Shown one piece after another: positions 27,772 through 36,280 of a DNA stretch of 64,000 bases. How positions within the stretch are numbered: the stretch's first letter is position 1; the number at the start of each line of letters is the position of its first letter. The position numbers and the translations under genes were made by a program. The notes beneath the pieces are model-generated. The model ran no database searches. It saw only the letters and a program-made list of their open reading frames with translations, and was not told the DNA's origin. The stretch comes from Natronomonas marina (GTDB lineage Archaea; Halobacteriota; Halobacteria; Halobacteriales; Haloarculaceae). The stretch covers positions 434,001 through 498,000 of the forward strand of contig NZ_CP101154.1 of assembly GCF_024298905.1 (NCBI RefSeq). Direction: 5' to 3'.

Positions 27772-27844
27772 GGGACCGTGGGGTAGCTTGGTATCCTTCA
27801 GCGTTTGGGACGCTGTAACCCCGATTCAAATTCGGGCGGTCCCA
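27772..27844 (+). tRNA. tRNA-Pro (TGG)
   Basis: Acceptor GGGACCG/CGGTCCC, anticodon stem CAGCG/CGCTG around loop TTTGGGA (anticodon TGG), T-arm CCCGA-TTCAAAT-TCGGG, discriminator A. 73 nt, no intron, no encoded CCA. Confidence 0.95.
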
Positions 27845-27906
27845 CTTTTCGCGGAGCGAAAACGAGAGCACGGGGCCGAGCGATAGCGGGGCCTCGGCGG
27901 TCCCAC
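27835..27906 (+). repeat. Direct repeat of the tRNA-Pro 3' end, possible attachment scar
   Basis: The 11 bases GGCGGTCCCAC at 27835-27845 (tRNA 3' end plus one base) recur at 27896-27906, 61 bp downstream. Short repeats of a tRNA 3' end are what integrase-mediated insertion leaves behind, but 11 bases could arise by chance in GC-rich DNA. Confidence 0.4.
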
Positions 27907-27922
27907 ATCGATCCACACCGAC

Positions 27923-28087
27923 GTGGATCGTTTTCCGGTGTACGTCCACGAACCGGATGTACTGTATCCCGTCCGTGAGGACGACTTCGAGACGCCGATA
28001 GTGCTTCGCGTCGACGAACCGGCACAATCCGACCCGTCGATAAACTGGGCGCCGAAGTACATCTTCGACGAGCGGTGGCCACCGTAG
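27923..28087 (+). CDS. Possible 54-residue protein or gene fragment after tRNA-Pro
   Basis: GTG 27923 to TAG 28085-28087. The product is acidic and globular-looking (FPVYVHEPDVLYPVREDDF, INWAPKYIFDERWPP) with haloarchaeal amino-acid usage. Overlapping minus-strand frames look like noise. It could be a real small gene or the tail of a lost mobile-element gene, given the repeat just upstream at 27896. Confidence 0.35.
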   Translation: MDRFPVYVHEPDVLYPVREDDFETPIVLRVDEPAQSDPSINWAPKYIFDERWPP

Positions 28088-28192
28088 TCGTCCGTTTCGA
28101 CGGTTCGTCGATCTCCCGGCCACAGTTCGATCGACGTTCCGTCGCCGAAGCACACGCCGGCCGGGACGTGTCTCCCGGCGAATCGGTCGGAG

Positions 28193-28657
28193 TCAGCCGA
28201 AAATGCCGAAGCCGAGGCCGCCGAGGAAGCCGACGATGACCGCGATGGGGTTGTCCTGTGTCTCGACGTCGATGGTGGCGACCTCCTCGCCGTCCTGCAT
28301 GACGCTGAAGGAGTCGCCGAACCCGCCGTCGTTTCGATCCTCGAAGGCGTTGTACCCCTCGTAGGTCAGCGACCCGGGACCGAGATACAACTCCCCGCCC
28401 TTGTCGCAGTAACTGGCTTGCGAGTCGCTGTCGACACAGTCGACGCGAGCGTGGCCGCCGGCGATGACGCCGTCGACGACGAGCGTGCTCCCGTCGTCGG
28501 TTTCGAAGGTTATCTCGCCGGGAACGTCGTCGCCGCCGAGTTCGATGTCGTTGTCGCCGAGGGGGTCCTCGGCGGACTGGGCCGCCACCGGTGTCGCAGC
28601 GAGACCGACGCCGACGAGAAGCGTCAGAAGCGCCACGACCGCAGTACGGGTTTCCAT
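28193..28657 (-). CDS. Secreted or membrane-anchored small protein
   Basis: 154 residues from ATG 28657. Sec signal peptide (RTAVVALLTLLVGVGLAAT, then AAQS), an acidic beta-rich domain with two cysteines (VDCVDS, SYCDKGG) and a glycine-rich hydrophobic C-terminus (IAVIVGFLGGLGFGIFG) that may re-enter the membrane. No family recognised. Divergent from mcm across 140 bp. Confidence 0.65.
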   Translation of the reverse strand: METRTAVVALLTLLVGVGLAATPVAAQSAEDPLGDNDIELGGDDVPGEITFETDDGSTLVVDGVIAGGHARVDCVDSDSQASYCDKGGELYLGPGSLTYEGYNAFEDRNDGGFGDSFSVMQDGEEVATIDVETQDNPIAVIVGFLGGLGFGIFG

Positions 28658-28797
28658 ACCACTCCTACAACAACAAATTAATTCACAGTTCTGCCGGAGG
28701 ATACCCACGTTTTATAAAGAGCTGGCGAGCGACCGCCCACTTTCACCCCGGTTGGCAAAGTTCTTATCCGGTGGCGCGCCAAGCCGTTATATCTCTC

Positions 28798-31700
28798 ATG
28801 GCGCGCGCGGAGGACACCGAGGTCATCGACAAGTTCGAGCAGTTCTACCGCGACTACTACCGCAACGAGATCGGGGAACTCGCCCAGAAGTACCCCAACG
28901 AGCAGCGCTCGCTGTACGTCGACTGGGGTGACCTCTACCGGTTTGACCCCGACCTGGCCGACGACCTCGTCGCCCAGCCCGAGCAGATGCGCGACTACGC
29001 CGAGGAGGCCCTGCGGCTCTACGACCTCCCGGTCGACGTGAAGCTGGGACAGGCCCACGTCCGCGTCCAGAACCTCCAGGAGACGACCGCGATTCGGGAC
29101 ATCCGCGCGCGCCACCGCGGCCAGCTCATCGCCGTGACCGGCATCGTCCGGAAGGCCACCGACGTCCGCCCGAAGGTGACCGAGGCCGCCTTCGAGTGCC
29201 AGCGCTGCGGGACGCTGACCCGCATCCCGCAGACCTCCGGGGAGTTCTACGAACCCCACGAGTGCCAGGGCTGTGAACGGCAGGGCCCATTCGAGATTAA
29301 CTTCGACCAGTCGGAGTTCGTCGACGCCCAGAAGCTCCGTGTCCAGGAGTCACCCGAGGGGCTGCGCGGCGGCGAGACGCCACAGAGCATCGACGTCCAC
29401 ATCGACGACGACATCACCGGGAAGGTCACCGCCGGCGACCACGTCCGCGTGACCGGCATCCTCCACCTCGACCAGCAGGGCTCCGACCAGGACAAATCGC
29501 CCATCTTCGACGTCTACATGGACGGCATCGCCGTCGAAATCGAGGACGAGCAGTTCGAGGACATGGACATCACCGACGAGGACAAAAAGGAGATCATCGA
29601 GCTGTCGAACTCCGGCGACATCTACGAGCAGATGGTCAACTCCATCGCGCCGTCCATCTACGGGTACCGCCAGGAGAAACTGGCGATGATGCTCCAGTTG
29701 TTCTCGGGCGTCACCAAACACCTCCCCGACGGCTCCCGAATCCGGGGGGACCTGCACATGCTCCTCATCGGGGACCCCGGTACCGGGAAGTGTGTCAAGG
29801 GAGATACGAGGGTCACGCTCGCCGACGGTCGGGAGCGGCGAATCGGGCCACTCGTCGAAGAGCACCTCGAGGACCCGAGCCCGATCGACGACGGCGTCTA
29901 CGACGAGGTAGACATCGAGCTGCCGTCACTGGACGCCGATGGTACCATCGCTCGGCATCGAGCGACGACGGTGTGGAAACGAGAAGCACCCGACCGGATG
30001 TACCGCATTCGGACTGCAAGCGGGAAGCAACTCGAAGTCACCCCCTCGCATCCACTGTTCACGCAATCGGGCGGGCAGATCCGGTCGGTCGAGGCAGACG
30101 ACCTCACCGAAGGGGAGTTCGTCGCCGTCCCCCGCTCGATACCGACGACGGGCGACGACACCCTGGACGTCGACTACCGGCAGTCGCGGGCAAACAACGC
30201 CGTCCGACTCGATCCACCGGCCGAGTGGACACCGTGGCTCGGTCGGTTCATCGGATACGTCATCGCCGAAGGACACGTCGATGTGGACGACGGGAACAGC
30301 GCCGACATCCGGGTGACGAACGAGGACTCGGAGATAATCTCCGACGTGACCGAGGCGCTCGACCGTCTCGGTGTCAATTACACGGTGGTCAACGAGCGTG
30401 AGAACAAATCGGCACGGGTGGTTCGATGTGGGTCGAGCGAACTCGCAAGCTTCCTCGAGGCAATCGAACCGGCGGTCCTGAAGAAGTCCGCAGACCAGCG
30501 CGTTCCGGCGGGGGTTCTCGAGGCGTCAGTCGAGACGAAGCGGGCGTTTCTCCGGGCTTACGTCGACGCCGAGGGCCACGTCTCTGCGACACAGCGGGAA
30601 GTGACCGTCGTCTCGATGAGTCGCGACCTGCTCGAGGGCGTCGAGTCGCTACTTCTCGCCGTCGGCGTCTCGGTGAGCATCGAATCGCGTCACAACGGTA
30701 GTTACCGGCTCCGGATCAGCGGTCACGATTACGAGCGATACGTGGAGCGGGTCGGCTTCGTCACCAACCGAAAGTCCGCTGCTGCGGGGTCGTTCGACGA
30801 CGTATCTGGCAACCCGAATCTCGATGTGGTGCCGAACGTGGGGAGCGAACTCGAGAGCATCCGGAAGGCCCTCGCGCTCCCACAGTCCGACTGTGGACTC
30901 CCTCGGAGTACGTACCAGCACTACGAGCGTGGTGACCGGAACCCGAGCCGGGAAAGTCTCCAGCAGGTCGTCGAACGGTTCGACAAGCGACTCCAGTGGC
31001 TCGAGGAGACCCGGAGCCGAATCCGGAATGGCGACTGGGACGACATCGAGTCCGTCCGTGCGAAGTTGGACATCTCCCAGCGCGACCTCGCGGACCGGAT
31101 GGGCGTCGAGCAGACCGCCGTGAGCTACTACGAACGGAACGATGTGGTTCCCGACGGTGGCAGTGCCGCAAGCGCCAGAGCTGCGGTCCTCGAACGAATC
31201 GAACGCGGACTGGCCGCCGAGGAAGGGGTAGAATCGCTGAAACGACTGGCGGGGAACGACATCCGGTGGGACCGCATCGAGACCATCGAGACGATTCAGC
31301 CCGATTACGACTGGGTCTACGACCTCGAGGTACCCGGTACCCATAGTTACGTCTCCAACAACGTGCTGTCGCACAACTCCGCCATGCTCCAGTACATCCG
31401 CAACGTCGCCCCGCGGTCGGTGTACACCTCGGGGAAGGGCTCCTCCAGTGCGGGACTGACCGCCGCCGCCGTCCGCGACGACTTCGGCGACGGCCAGCAG
31501 TGGACGCTGGAGGCCGGCGCGCTCGTGCTGGCCGACCAGGGTATCGCCGCCGTCGACGAACTCGACAAGATGCGGTGTGTGGCCGGTGATACGCTCGTCC
31601 ACTTGGCTGACGGGCGTGTATCCCGAATCAGGGCGTTGGCCAGGGAAGCAGCAAGGACTGGCACGATAGAGGACCTCCCGAACGGTCGCACCATCCGCGA

Positions 31701-34404
31701 TACCGACCTGCGGGTGTGGACGATGACCGACGACGGGCGTCTGGTGGACCGCCCCGTGACCGCCATCCACGAATACGACGCCCCGACGGAGTTGACCCGG
31801 GTGTCGCTCGAATCCGGTGAGTCGGTCACCGCCACGGACGACCACCCCTTCTTCGTATTCGAGGACGGCAACCGGGCCGAACGACCGGCTTCCGACCTCG
31901 AACCCGGCGACTGGGTGTACGTCCCTGCTGACATCCCCACGTCGGTGGCCGACGGTGGAACGGCGGCCACGACCGCCCCGGAACGGACCGAGCCCTTACC
32001 GACCGCCACCGCATTCGGTGCGGTCCTGGGATATCTGTCCGGTGACGGAAACGTCTACTACGACAGCGAAGCGGGAAGCTACGGGATTCGGTTCACCAAC
32101 AAGGAGCGCGAGCTGCTCGAGGACTTCGAGCGTGCCTGTAGAGACGCGTTCGACGCGGAACCGGTCCGATATCCGAGCGAGCAGCGAGACGACGGCGTCG
32201 GTACGGTACGACTACACGGTCGTGAGTACGCGGACGCCGTTCTCGACGCCGGGATGAACCTGGAGACGTACGACCGCAAAGCGTTCCCTCACGAAGTTTC
32301 CGAAGGCTGTAGAGAGACGAAAGCCGCCTTCGTGCGCGCTATGGCCGACAGCGAGGGGACCGTCGACACGTCGGCCGGAAACGTCCGAATCCACTCGGCG
32401 AGCGAAGAGCTCCTTCGGGGTCTCAAGAGCCTCCTGCTGGAGTTCGGTATCTCGTGTCAGCTTCGGTCCCGGGACCGAAAGGGGAAACTGGACCTGTACG
32501 TACTCAATATCACGGCGGCCGATTCGCTTCGGGCGTACGACCGGCATATCGGGTTCGGCCTGAAGCGAAAGCAGTCCGCTCTGGAGGAGGTACGCGCAGC
32601 CGTGGATGGCGACAGAACGATACTCGACGTTCTTCCGGACTGTGGTGAACTCCTCTACGAGTTGAGAGAATCGCTTCGGCTCTATCAGTCCGAGTGTGGG
32701 CTGGACGATGCGACGTACTGTACCTTCGAGAACGGGGACGCGAACCTCTCACTCCACCGGGGGCGTACAGTGCTCGAGCGGTTCGAGGCGCGCGTCGAAC
32801 GCGCTACGGTGGACGAGGAGACGCTGAGCACGCAGTGCGACTGGAAAACTCTTGAAGAGCTGAAGAGGCGCTACAACGTTTCTCAGCGCGAGCTAGCAGC
32901 GGATTCCGCTCACAGTCAGCAGGAGATATCGAGACGGTGGGGTGACGACGAGGAACTTCGAGAGTACATCCGTCGCCGACTCGAGAAAATCGTCGAGGAC
33001 GTTGCACGGACGGACGTATCGCCGCTCGCCGACCTGGTCGACGGCGACGTGAAGTGGCGACGGGTTGCGGACGTCGAGACGGTCGACAGCGAGTACGAGG
33101 ACGACCGGATTCCGGTTCTCCACGAGGAACTGGCCAGTCTCGTCGGCTGTGAGAGTGACTCCGCAGAGCAGCGGGCCCGGGAGCTGCTCGACCCGGACGT
33201 CGATACGACCTCGTGGACCGGTCTCCGGGAAGCTCTGGAGTGTCACGGTGTCCCGCTGGGCCGAATCGCGACCGAACTCGACGTGGCCGAGTCGACCGTC
33301 TCGCGCTGGTTCAACGGCCTGGTAGAAACGGACCGGTTCGAGGACGTGAGGGCCGTCGCGGAACAGCGCATGGCCGAGAGACGCGACGAAATCGGACGGC
33401 TACTGGCGGAAATCGAGTATAGACGGACTCCGAAGGTGTACGACCTCACCGTTGAAGGAACCCACAACTTCGTCGCCAACAGCGCCGTGGTTCACAACTC
33501 CGAGGACCGCTCGGCTATGCACGAAGCACTCGAGCAGCAATCTATTAGTGTAAGTAAAGCAGGAATAAATGCAACCCTCAAATCCAGATGCTCGTTATTG
33601 GGAGCTGCGAACCCCAAGTACGGGAGATTCGATCAATACGAACCTATCGGGGAACAGATAGACCTGGAGCCGGCGCTCATCTCGCGGTTCGACCTCATCT
33701 TCACGGTGACCGACCAGCCGGACGAGGAGGAGGACGCCAACCTCGCCGAGCACATCATCAACACGAACTACGCGGGCGAGTTGCACACCCACCGGGAGAA
33801 CACGGCGACGTCGAACGTCACCCAGGAGGAGGTCGACAACGTCACCGAGGACGTCGAACCGGACATCGACTCCGAGTTGCTGCGGAAGTACATCGCCTAC
33901 GCCAAGCGGAACTGCTTCCCGACGATGACTGAGGAGGCGAAAAAAGAGATACGGGACTTCTACGTCGACCTGCGGGCGAAGGGGCAGGACGAGGACGCCC
34001 CGGTGCCGGTGACGGCGCGGAAACTGGAGGCGCTGGTGCGGCTCTCGGAGGCCTCCGCCCGGATGCGGCTGTCGGACACCGTCGAGGCCGAGGACGCCAG
34101 CCGCGTCATCGACATCGTGCGGTCGTGTCTGCAGGATATCGGCGTCGACCCCGAGACGGGCGAGTTCGACGCCGACGTCGTCGAAACGGGCCAGTCCAAG
34201 AGCCAGCGCGACCGCATCAAGAACATCAAGACGCTCATCAGCGAGGTCGAGGAGGAGTACGACGAGGGCGCCCCGCGCGAGGAGGTGCTCGACCGGGCCG
34301 AGGAGACGGGCATGGAGCGGTCGAAGGCCGAACACGAAATCGAGAAGCTCCGACAGAAGGGTGACGTCTACGAACCGCAGACGGACCACCTCCGGACGGT
34401 CTGA
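28798..34404 (+). CDS. mcm: MCM replicative helicase precursor with two inteins
   Basis: 1868-residue precursor; the mature protein after two splicing events is 698 residues, the normal haloarchaeal MCM length. Exteins: 1-331, 861-926, 1568-1868. N-terminal domain with zinc site CQRCG and CQGC; AAA+ core with Walker A GDPGTGK-S split exactly between K and S by intein 1, Walker B AVDELDKM, and intein 2 inserted right after the following Arg, before SEDRSAMHEA. Arginine finger region LISRFDLIF and a winged-helix C-terminus. It unwinds DNA at the replication fork as a hexamer and cannot work unless both inteins leave. ATG 28798 chosen; upstream codons read as non-coding. The stop shares one base with the next ATG. 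Confidence 0.97.
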   Translation: MARAEDTEVIDKFEQFYRDYYRNEIGELAQKYPNEQRSLYVDWGDLYRFDPDLADDLVAQPEQMRDYAEEALRLYDLPVDVKLGQAHVRVQNLQETTAIRDIRARHRGQLIAVTGIVRKATDVRPKVTEAAFECQRCGTLTRIPQTSGEFYEPHECQGCERQGPFEINFDQSEFVDAQKLRVQESPEGLRGGETPQSIDVHIDDDITGKVTAGDHVRVTGILHLDQQGSDQDKSPIFDVYMDGIAVEIEDEQFEDMDITDEDKKEIIELSNSGDIYEQMVNSIAPSIYGYRQEKLAMMLQLFSGVTKHLPDGSRIRGDLHMLLIGDPGTGKCVKGDTRVTLADGRERRIGPLVEEHLEDPSPIDDGVYDEVDIELPSLDADGTIARHRATTVWKREAPDRMYRIRTASGKQLEVTPSHPLFTQSGGQIRSVEADDLTEGEFVAVPRSIPTTGDDTLDVDYRQSRANNAVRLDPPAEWTPWLGRFIGYVIAEGHVDVDDGNSADIRVTNEDSEIISDVTEALDRLGVNYTVVNERENKSARVVRCGSSELASFLEAIEPAVLKKSADQRVPAGVLEASVETKRAFLRAYVDAEGHVSATQREVTVVSMSRDLLEGVESLLLAVGVSVSIESRHNGSYRLRISGHDYERYVERVGFVTNRKSAAAGSFDDVSGNPNLDVVPNVGSELESIRKALALPQSDCGLPRSTYQHYERGDRNPSRESLQQVVERFDKRLQWLEETRSRIRNGDWDDIESVRAKLDISQRDLADRMGVEQTAVSYYERNDVVPDGGSAASARAAVLERIERGLAAEEGVESLKRLAGNDIRWDRIETIETIQPDYDWVYDLEVPGTHSYVSNNVLSHNSAMLQYIRNVAPRSVYTSGKGSSSAGLTAAAVRDDFGDGQQWTLEAGALVLADQGIAAVDELDKMRCVAGDTLVHLADGRVSRIRALAREAARTGTIEDLPNGRTIRDTDLRVWTMTDDGRLVDRPVTAIHEYDAPTELTRVSLESGESVTATDDHPFFVFEDGNRAERPASDLEPGDWVYVPADIPTSVADGGTAATTAPERTEPLPTATAFGAVLGYLSGDGNVYYDSEAGSYGIRFTNKERELLEDFERACRDAFDAEPVRYPSEQRDDGVGTVRLHGREYADAVLDAGMNLETYDRKAFPHEVSEGCRETKAAFVRAMADSEGTVDTSAGNVRIHSASEELLRGLKSLLLEFGISCQLRSRDRKGKLDLYVLNITAADSLRAYDRHIGFGLKRKQSALEEVRAAVDGDRTILDVLPDCGELLYELRESLRLYQSECGLDDATYCTFENGDANLSLHRGRTVLERFEARVERATVDEETLSTQCDWKTLEELKRRYNVSQRELAADSAHSQQEISRRWGDDEELREYIRRRLEKIVEDVARTDVSPLADLVDGDVKWRRVADVETVDSEYEDDRIPVLHEELASLVGCESDSAEQRARELLDPDVDTTSWTGLREALECHGVPLGRIATELDVAESTVSRWFNGLVETDRFEDVRAVAEQRMAERRDEIGRLLAEIEYRRTPKVYDLTVEGTHNFVANSAVVHNSEDRSAMHEALEQQSISVSKAGINATLKSRCSLLGAANPKYGRFDQYEPIGEQIDLEPALISRFDLIFTVTDQPDEEEDANLAEHIINTNYAGELHTHRENTATSNVTQEEVDNVTEDVEPDIDSELLRKYIAYAKRNCFPTMTEEAKKEIRDFYVDLRAKGQDEDAPVPVTARKLEALVRLSEASARMRLSDTVEAEDASRVIDIVRSCLQDIGVDPETGEFDADVVETGQSKSQRDRIKNIKTLISEVEEEYDEGAPREEVLDRAEETGMERSKAEHEIEKLRQKGDVYEPQTDHLRTV
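29791..31377 (+). other. Intein 1 of MCM (Walker A site), 529 residues
   Basis: Begins with Cys (CVKGDTRVTLADG) and ends HN followed by extein Ser: all splice residues are present. Block B is LEVTPSHPLF with the TxxH motif; the C-terminal block is VYDLEVPGTHSYV. A LAGLIDADG homing endonuclease is inside, with LGRFIGYVIAEGH and FLRAYVDAEGH both keeping the acidic residue, so it may still be active. Helix-turn-helix-like segments follow (ISQRDLADRMGVEQTAVSYY). Insertion between Lys and Ser of Walker A is a known MCM intein site. Confidence 0.95.
31576..33498 (+). other. Intein 2 of MCM (after Walker B), 641 residues
   Basis: Starts CVAGDTLVHLADG, block B SVTATDDHPFF (TxxH), ends VYDLTVEGTHNFV and VVHN before extein Ser. 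Endonuclease motifs FGAVLGYLSGDGN and FVRAMADSEGT keep acidic residues. Larger than intein 1 because it carries at least two helix-turn-helix-like segments (VSQRELAADSAHSQQEISRR and LGRIATELDVAESTVSRWF). A stretch LYQSECGLDDATYCTFENGD mirrors LPQSDCGLPRSTYQHYERGD in intein 1, so the two share an ancestor. Confidence 0.95.
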
Positions 34405-34661
34405 TGGACCGCATCGCCGCCCTCCGACAGATCGAGACCGCGCTGACCGACCTCGAGTCCGGGGAGGCCGACTTAGAGGAGTGCGAGCGGCGCGTGCGGG
34501 CGACGGTGCGGACCTTCGCGACGGAGTTCGACGGCGAACTCGCGGCCTACCGCTCGGAGACGGGGACGGTGGTGCTCGCCGACTCCGAGCGGGCGGCCCG
34601 CGAGCGAGTCCGAGAGCTAACGGGTGCGGACGCGCCGACCGTCGAGCGACTCGACGGATAG
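34404..34661 (+). CDS. Small helical protein coupled to mcm
   Basis: 85 residues; ATG shares its A with the mcm stop. Amphipathic helices (IAALRQIETALTDLESGE, EECERRVRATVRTFATEFD) then a short beta part. No family recognised. Its tight coupling suggests a role near replication, or merely shared transcription. Confidence 0.7.
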   Translation: MDRIAALRQIETALTDLESGEADLEECERRVRATVRTFATEFDGELAAYRSETGTVVLADSERAARERVRELTGADAPTVERLDG

Positions 34662-34697
34662 ATTAATTTTATATTTCAGAGAAAGAAAGTACGTCGC

Positions 34698-35036
34698 GTG
34701 CTGCTGGTCGTGACGTACTCGAAGGGCGCACGAACCTCGCTGCGGAACGCGTGCCGGACCCACGAGGAGAGCGTCGTCCGCCGGTTCGGGCGGGCGGCCC
34801 TGCTGGCGGAGACCGGACACGGGGCGTTCCTCGCGTTGCGCCTGCGGGAGAAACACCCCGACGACGTCCAGATCGAGCGGACCGAACCGTTCAACGAGTT
34901 CCGCGACGTGCCGGATGCCGTCCGGGAGGCCGCGGCCGCCTACGAGGGCCGCGAAAATCGCAACGTCCCGTACGCGAAGTTCGCTGCCGACGGCACCCAT
35001 CCGTCGCCGGCGGAGCTGAAACGACGGGAGCTGTGA
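34698..35036 (+). CDS. Conserved haloarchaeal protein, unknown function
   Basis: 112 residues, GTG start at 34698. Alpha/beta protein starting VLLVVTYSKGARTSLRNACR, with several Arg/His that could contact nucleic acid (THEESVVRRFGR). Second gene after mcm; overlaps the next start by GTGA. Confidence 0.65.
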   Translation: MLLVVTYSKGARTSLRNACRTHEESVVRRFGRAALLAETGHGAFLALRLREKHPDDVQIERTEPFNEFRDVPDAVREAAAAYEGRENRNVPYAKFAADGTHPSPAELKRREL

Positions 35037-35698
35037 GCCTCTACGACCACGTCGCCGTCGTCACGCCCGAGATGTCCCTCGACCGGCGGGCGACGCTCGT
35101 GGCGACCGCCCGGTCGCTGGAGATGACCGCGAGCGTCGACGAGGAGCTACGGGCGGCCAGGGAACGGCTGGCCGACCTCGGCGAGCCGGTGCCGTCGCTC
35201 CCGGAGGCTCGTCGGCGGGTCGCCGAGACCGAGGCGGACCTCGAGCGACAGCGCGAGCGGGTCGCAACCCTCCGGGGACGGCTCGAAGCGAGCGACGACG
35301 AGACCGTCGAAGCGGAGTACCGACGGGCGGTCCAGGAGCTCTCGGAACTCGAGACCGAACACCTCGCCGCCAGGGAGCGAGTCGAGACGGCCCGCGAGCG
35401 GGCTCGCTCGGCCCGCGACGAGCGCGAACGGCGCCTCCGACTGCAGGACCGAATCGACAACCTCGAACAGACCGCCCGCACGGAGTTGGCGGAGGCGGTG
35501 CGACCGGCCGTCGACGACGCCGTCCGGATGGTTCCCGGGGGCGACGCGTCGTCGTTTTCGGAGGCGACGCCGGTGACGGCCGTACTCGCCGCGATTCGGG
35601 TGGGTGCCGTCAGGACGCCCGTCGTCCTGGCGGTCCGGCGCTTTCCCGACGCTCCGTCGGCGGAGAACTGGCTCGAAACGCCGGTCGTACGGCTGTAA
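35033..35698 (+). CDS. Coiled-coil protein, unknown function
   Basis: 221 residues from GTG 35033. Most of the middle (about 35-150) is a long coiled coil rich in Glu, Arg and Ala (RRRVAETEADLERQRERVAT). The N-terminus (SLYDHVAVVTPEMSLDRRAT) and C-terminus (RTPVVLAVRRFPDAPSAENW) look globular. Coupled to the preceding gene by four bases. Confidence 0.65.
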   Translation: MSLYDHVAVVTPEMSLDRRATLVATARSLEMTASVDEELRAARERLADLGEPVPSLPEARRRVAETEADLERQRERVATLRGRLEASDDETVEAEYRRAVQELSELETEHLAARERVETARERARSARDERERRLRLQDRIDNLEQTARTELAEAVRPAVDDAVRMVPGGDASSFSEATPVTAVLAAIRVGAVRTPVVLAVRRFPDAPSAENWLETPVVRL

Positions 35699-35728
35699 CT
35701 TATCACCGAAGACGGGACCAGACGACGT

Positions 35729-36280
35729 ATGCCGACGGTCACGACCGAGACGGTTCGTTCGGACGGCGTAACGCTGGTGGAGATACGTGTCTCCGCCGAC
35801 GGACCACATCGTGTCAGCCTCGCAGTCCGGGCCGACGGGCCGGTCTGGCCGCCGCGAGATACCGACGAGGGACCGACCTGGGACGAGCGGACGGTGACGC
35901 TGGAGGCGTCGTCCCGCCCGACGGGAGTCGGATTCGCAACCCCAACGCCGGCCGACGCGGTCGACGTCGAGGTGGTTGCGGCCGAACCCGTCGACGACGG
36001 CCTGCCGGACGGAATCCGGGCGTGGCTCGACGCCGTCGAGACGCGGGTCGCCGAGGCCGAACGGCTCGCCGCGACGGACGACCTGCGGGCGGCGACGGCT
36101 GCCGTCGCCGCCGTCGGGGGACTCGCCGAGGTGGAGACGCTTTCGGCGGCGCTGCAGCGCGACCGCGAGGTGCTCTCGCGACTCTCGTTCGCGCCGGACG
36201 AACTCCGCCAGCGGGCGGAGGCGGTCGACCTGCCCGTGGGGTCGCTTTCGGCGGTCGCTCAGTCCCGCAGGTCCTGGTAG
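35729..36280 (+). CDS. Conserved protein with beta N-terminus and helical C-terminus
   Basis: 183 residues. Residues 1-85 are beta-rich (TLVEIRVSADGPHRVSLAVR), 90-183 helical (IRAWLDAVETRVAEAERLAA). Fourth small gene downstream of mcm. Its 3' end overlaps the 3' end of the split tfb gene by 22 bp on the opposite strand. Confidence 0.65.
   Translation: MPTVTTETVRSDGVTLVEIRVSADGPHRVSLAVRADGPVWPPRDTDEGPTWDERTVTLEASSRPTGVGFATPTPADAVDVEVVAAEPVDDGLPDGIRAWLDAVETRVAEAERLAATDDLRAATAAVAAVGGLAEVETLSAALQRDREVLSRLSFAPDELRQRAEAVDLPVGSLSAVAQSRRSW

Noticed and set aside
28591-28797. 69-residue N-terminal extension of MCM
   Set aside because: The extension is not MCM-like, overlaps the divergent promoter region, and ATG 28798 matches the family N-terminus.
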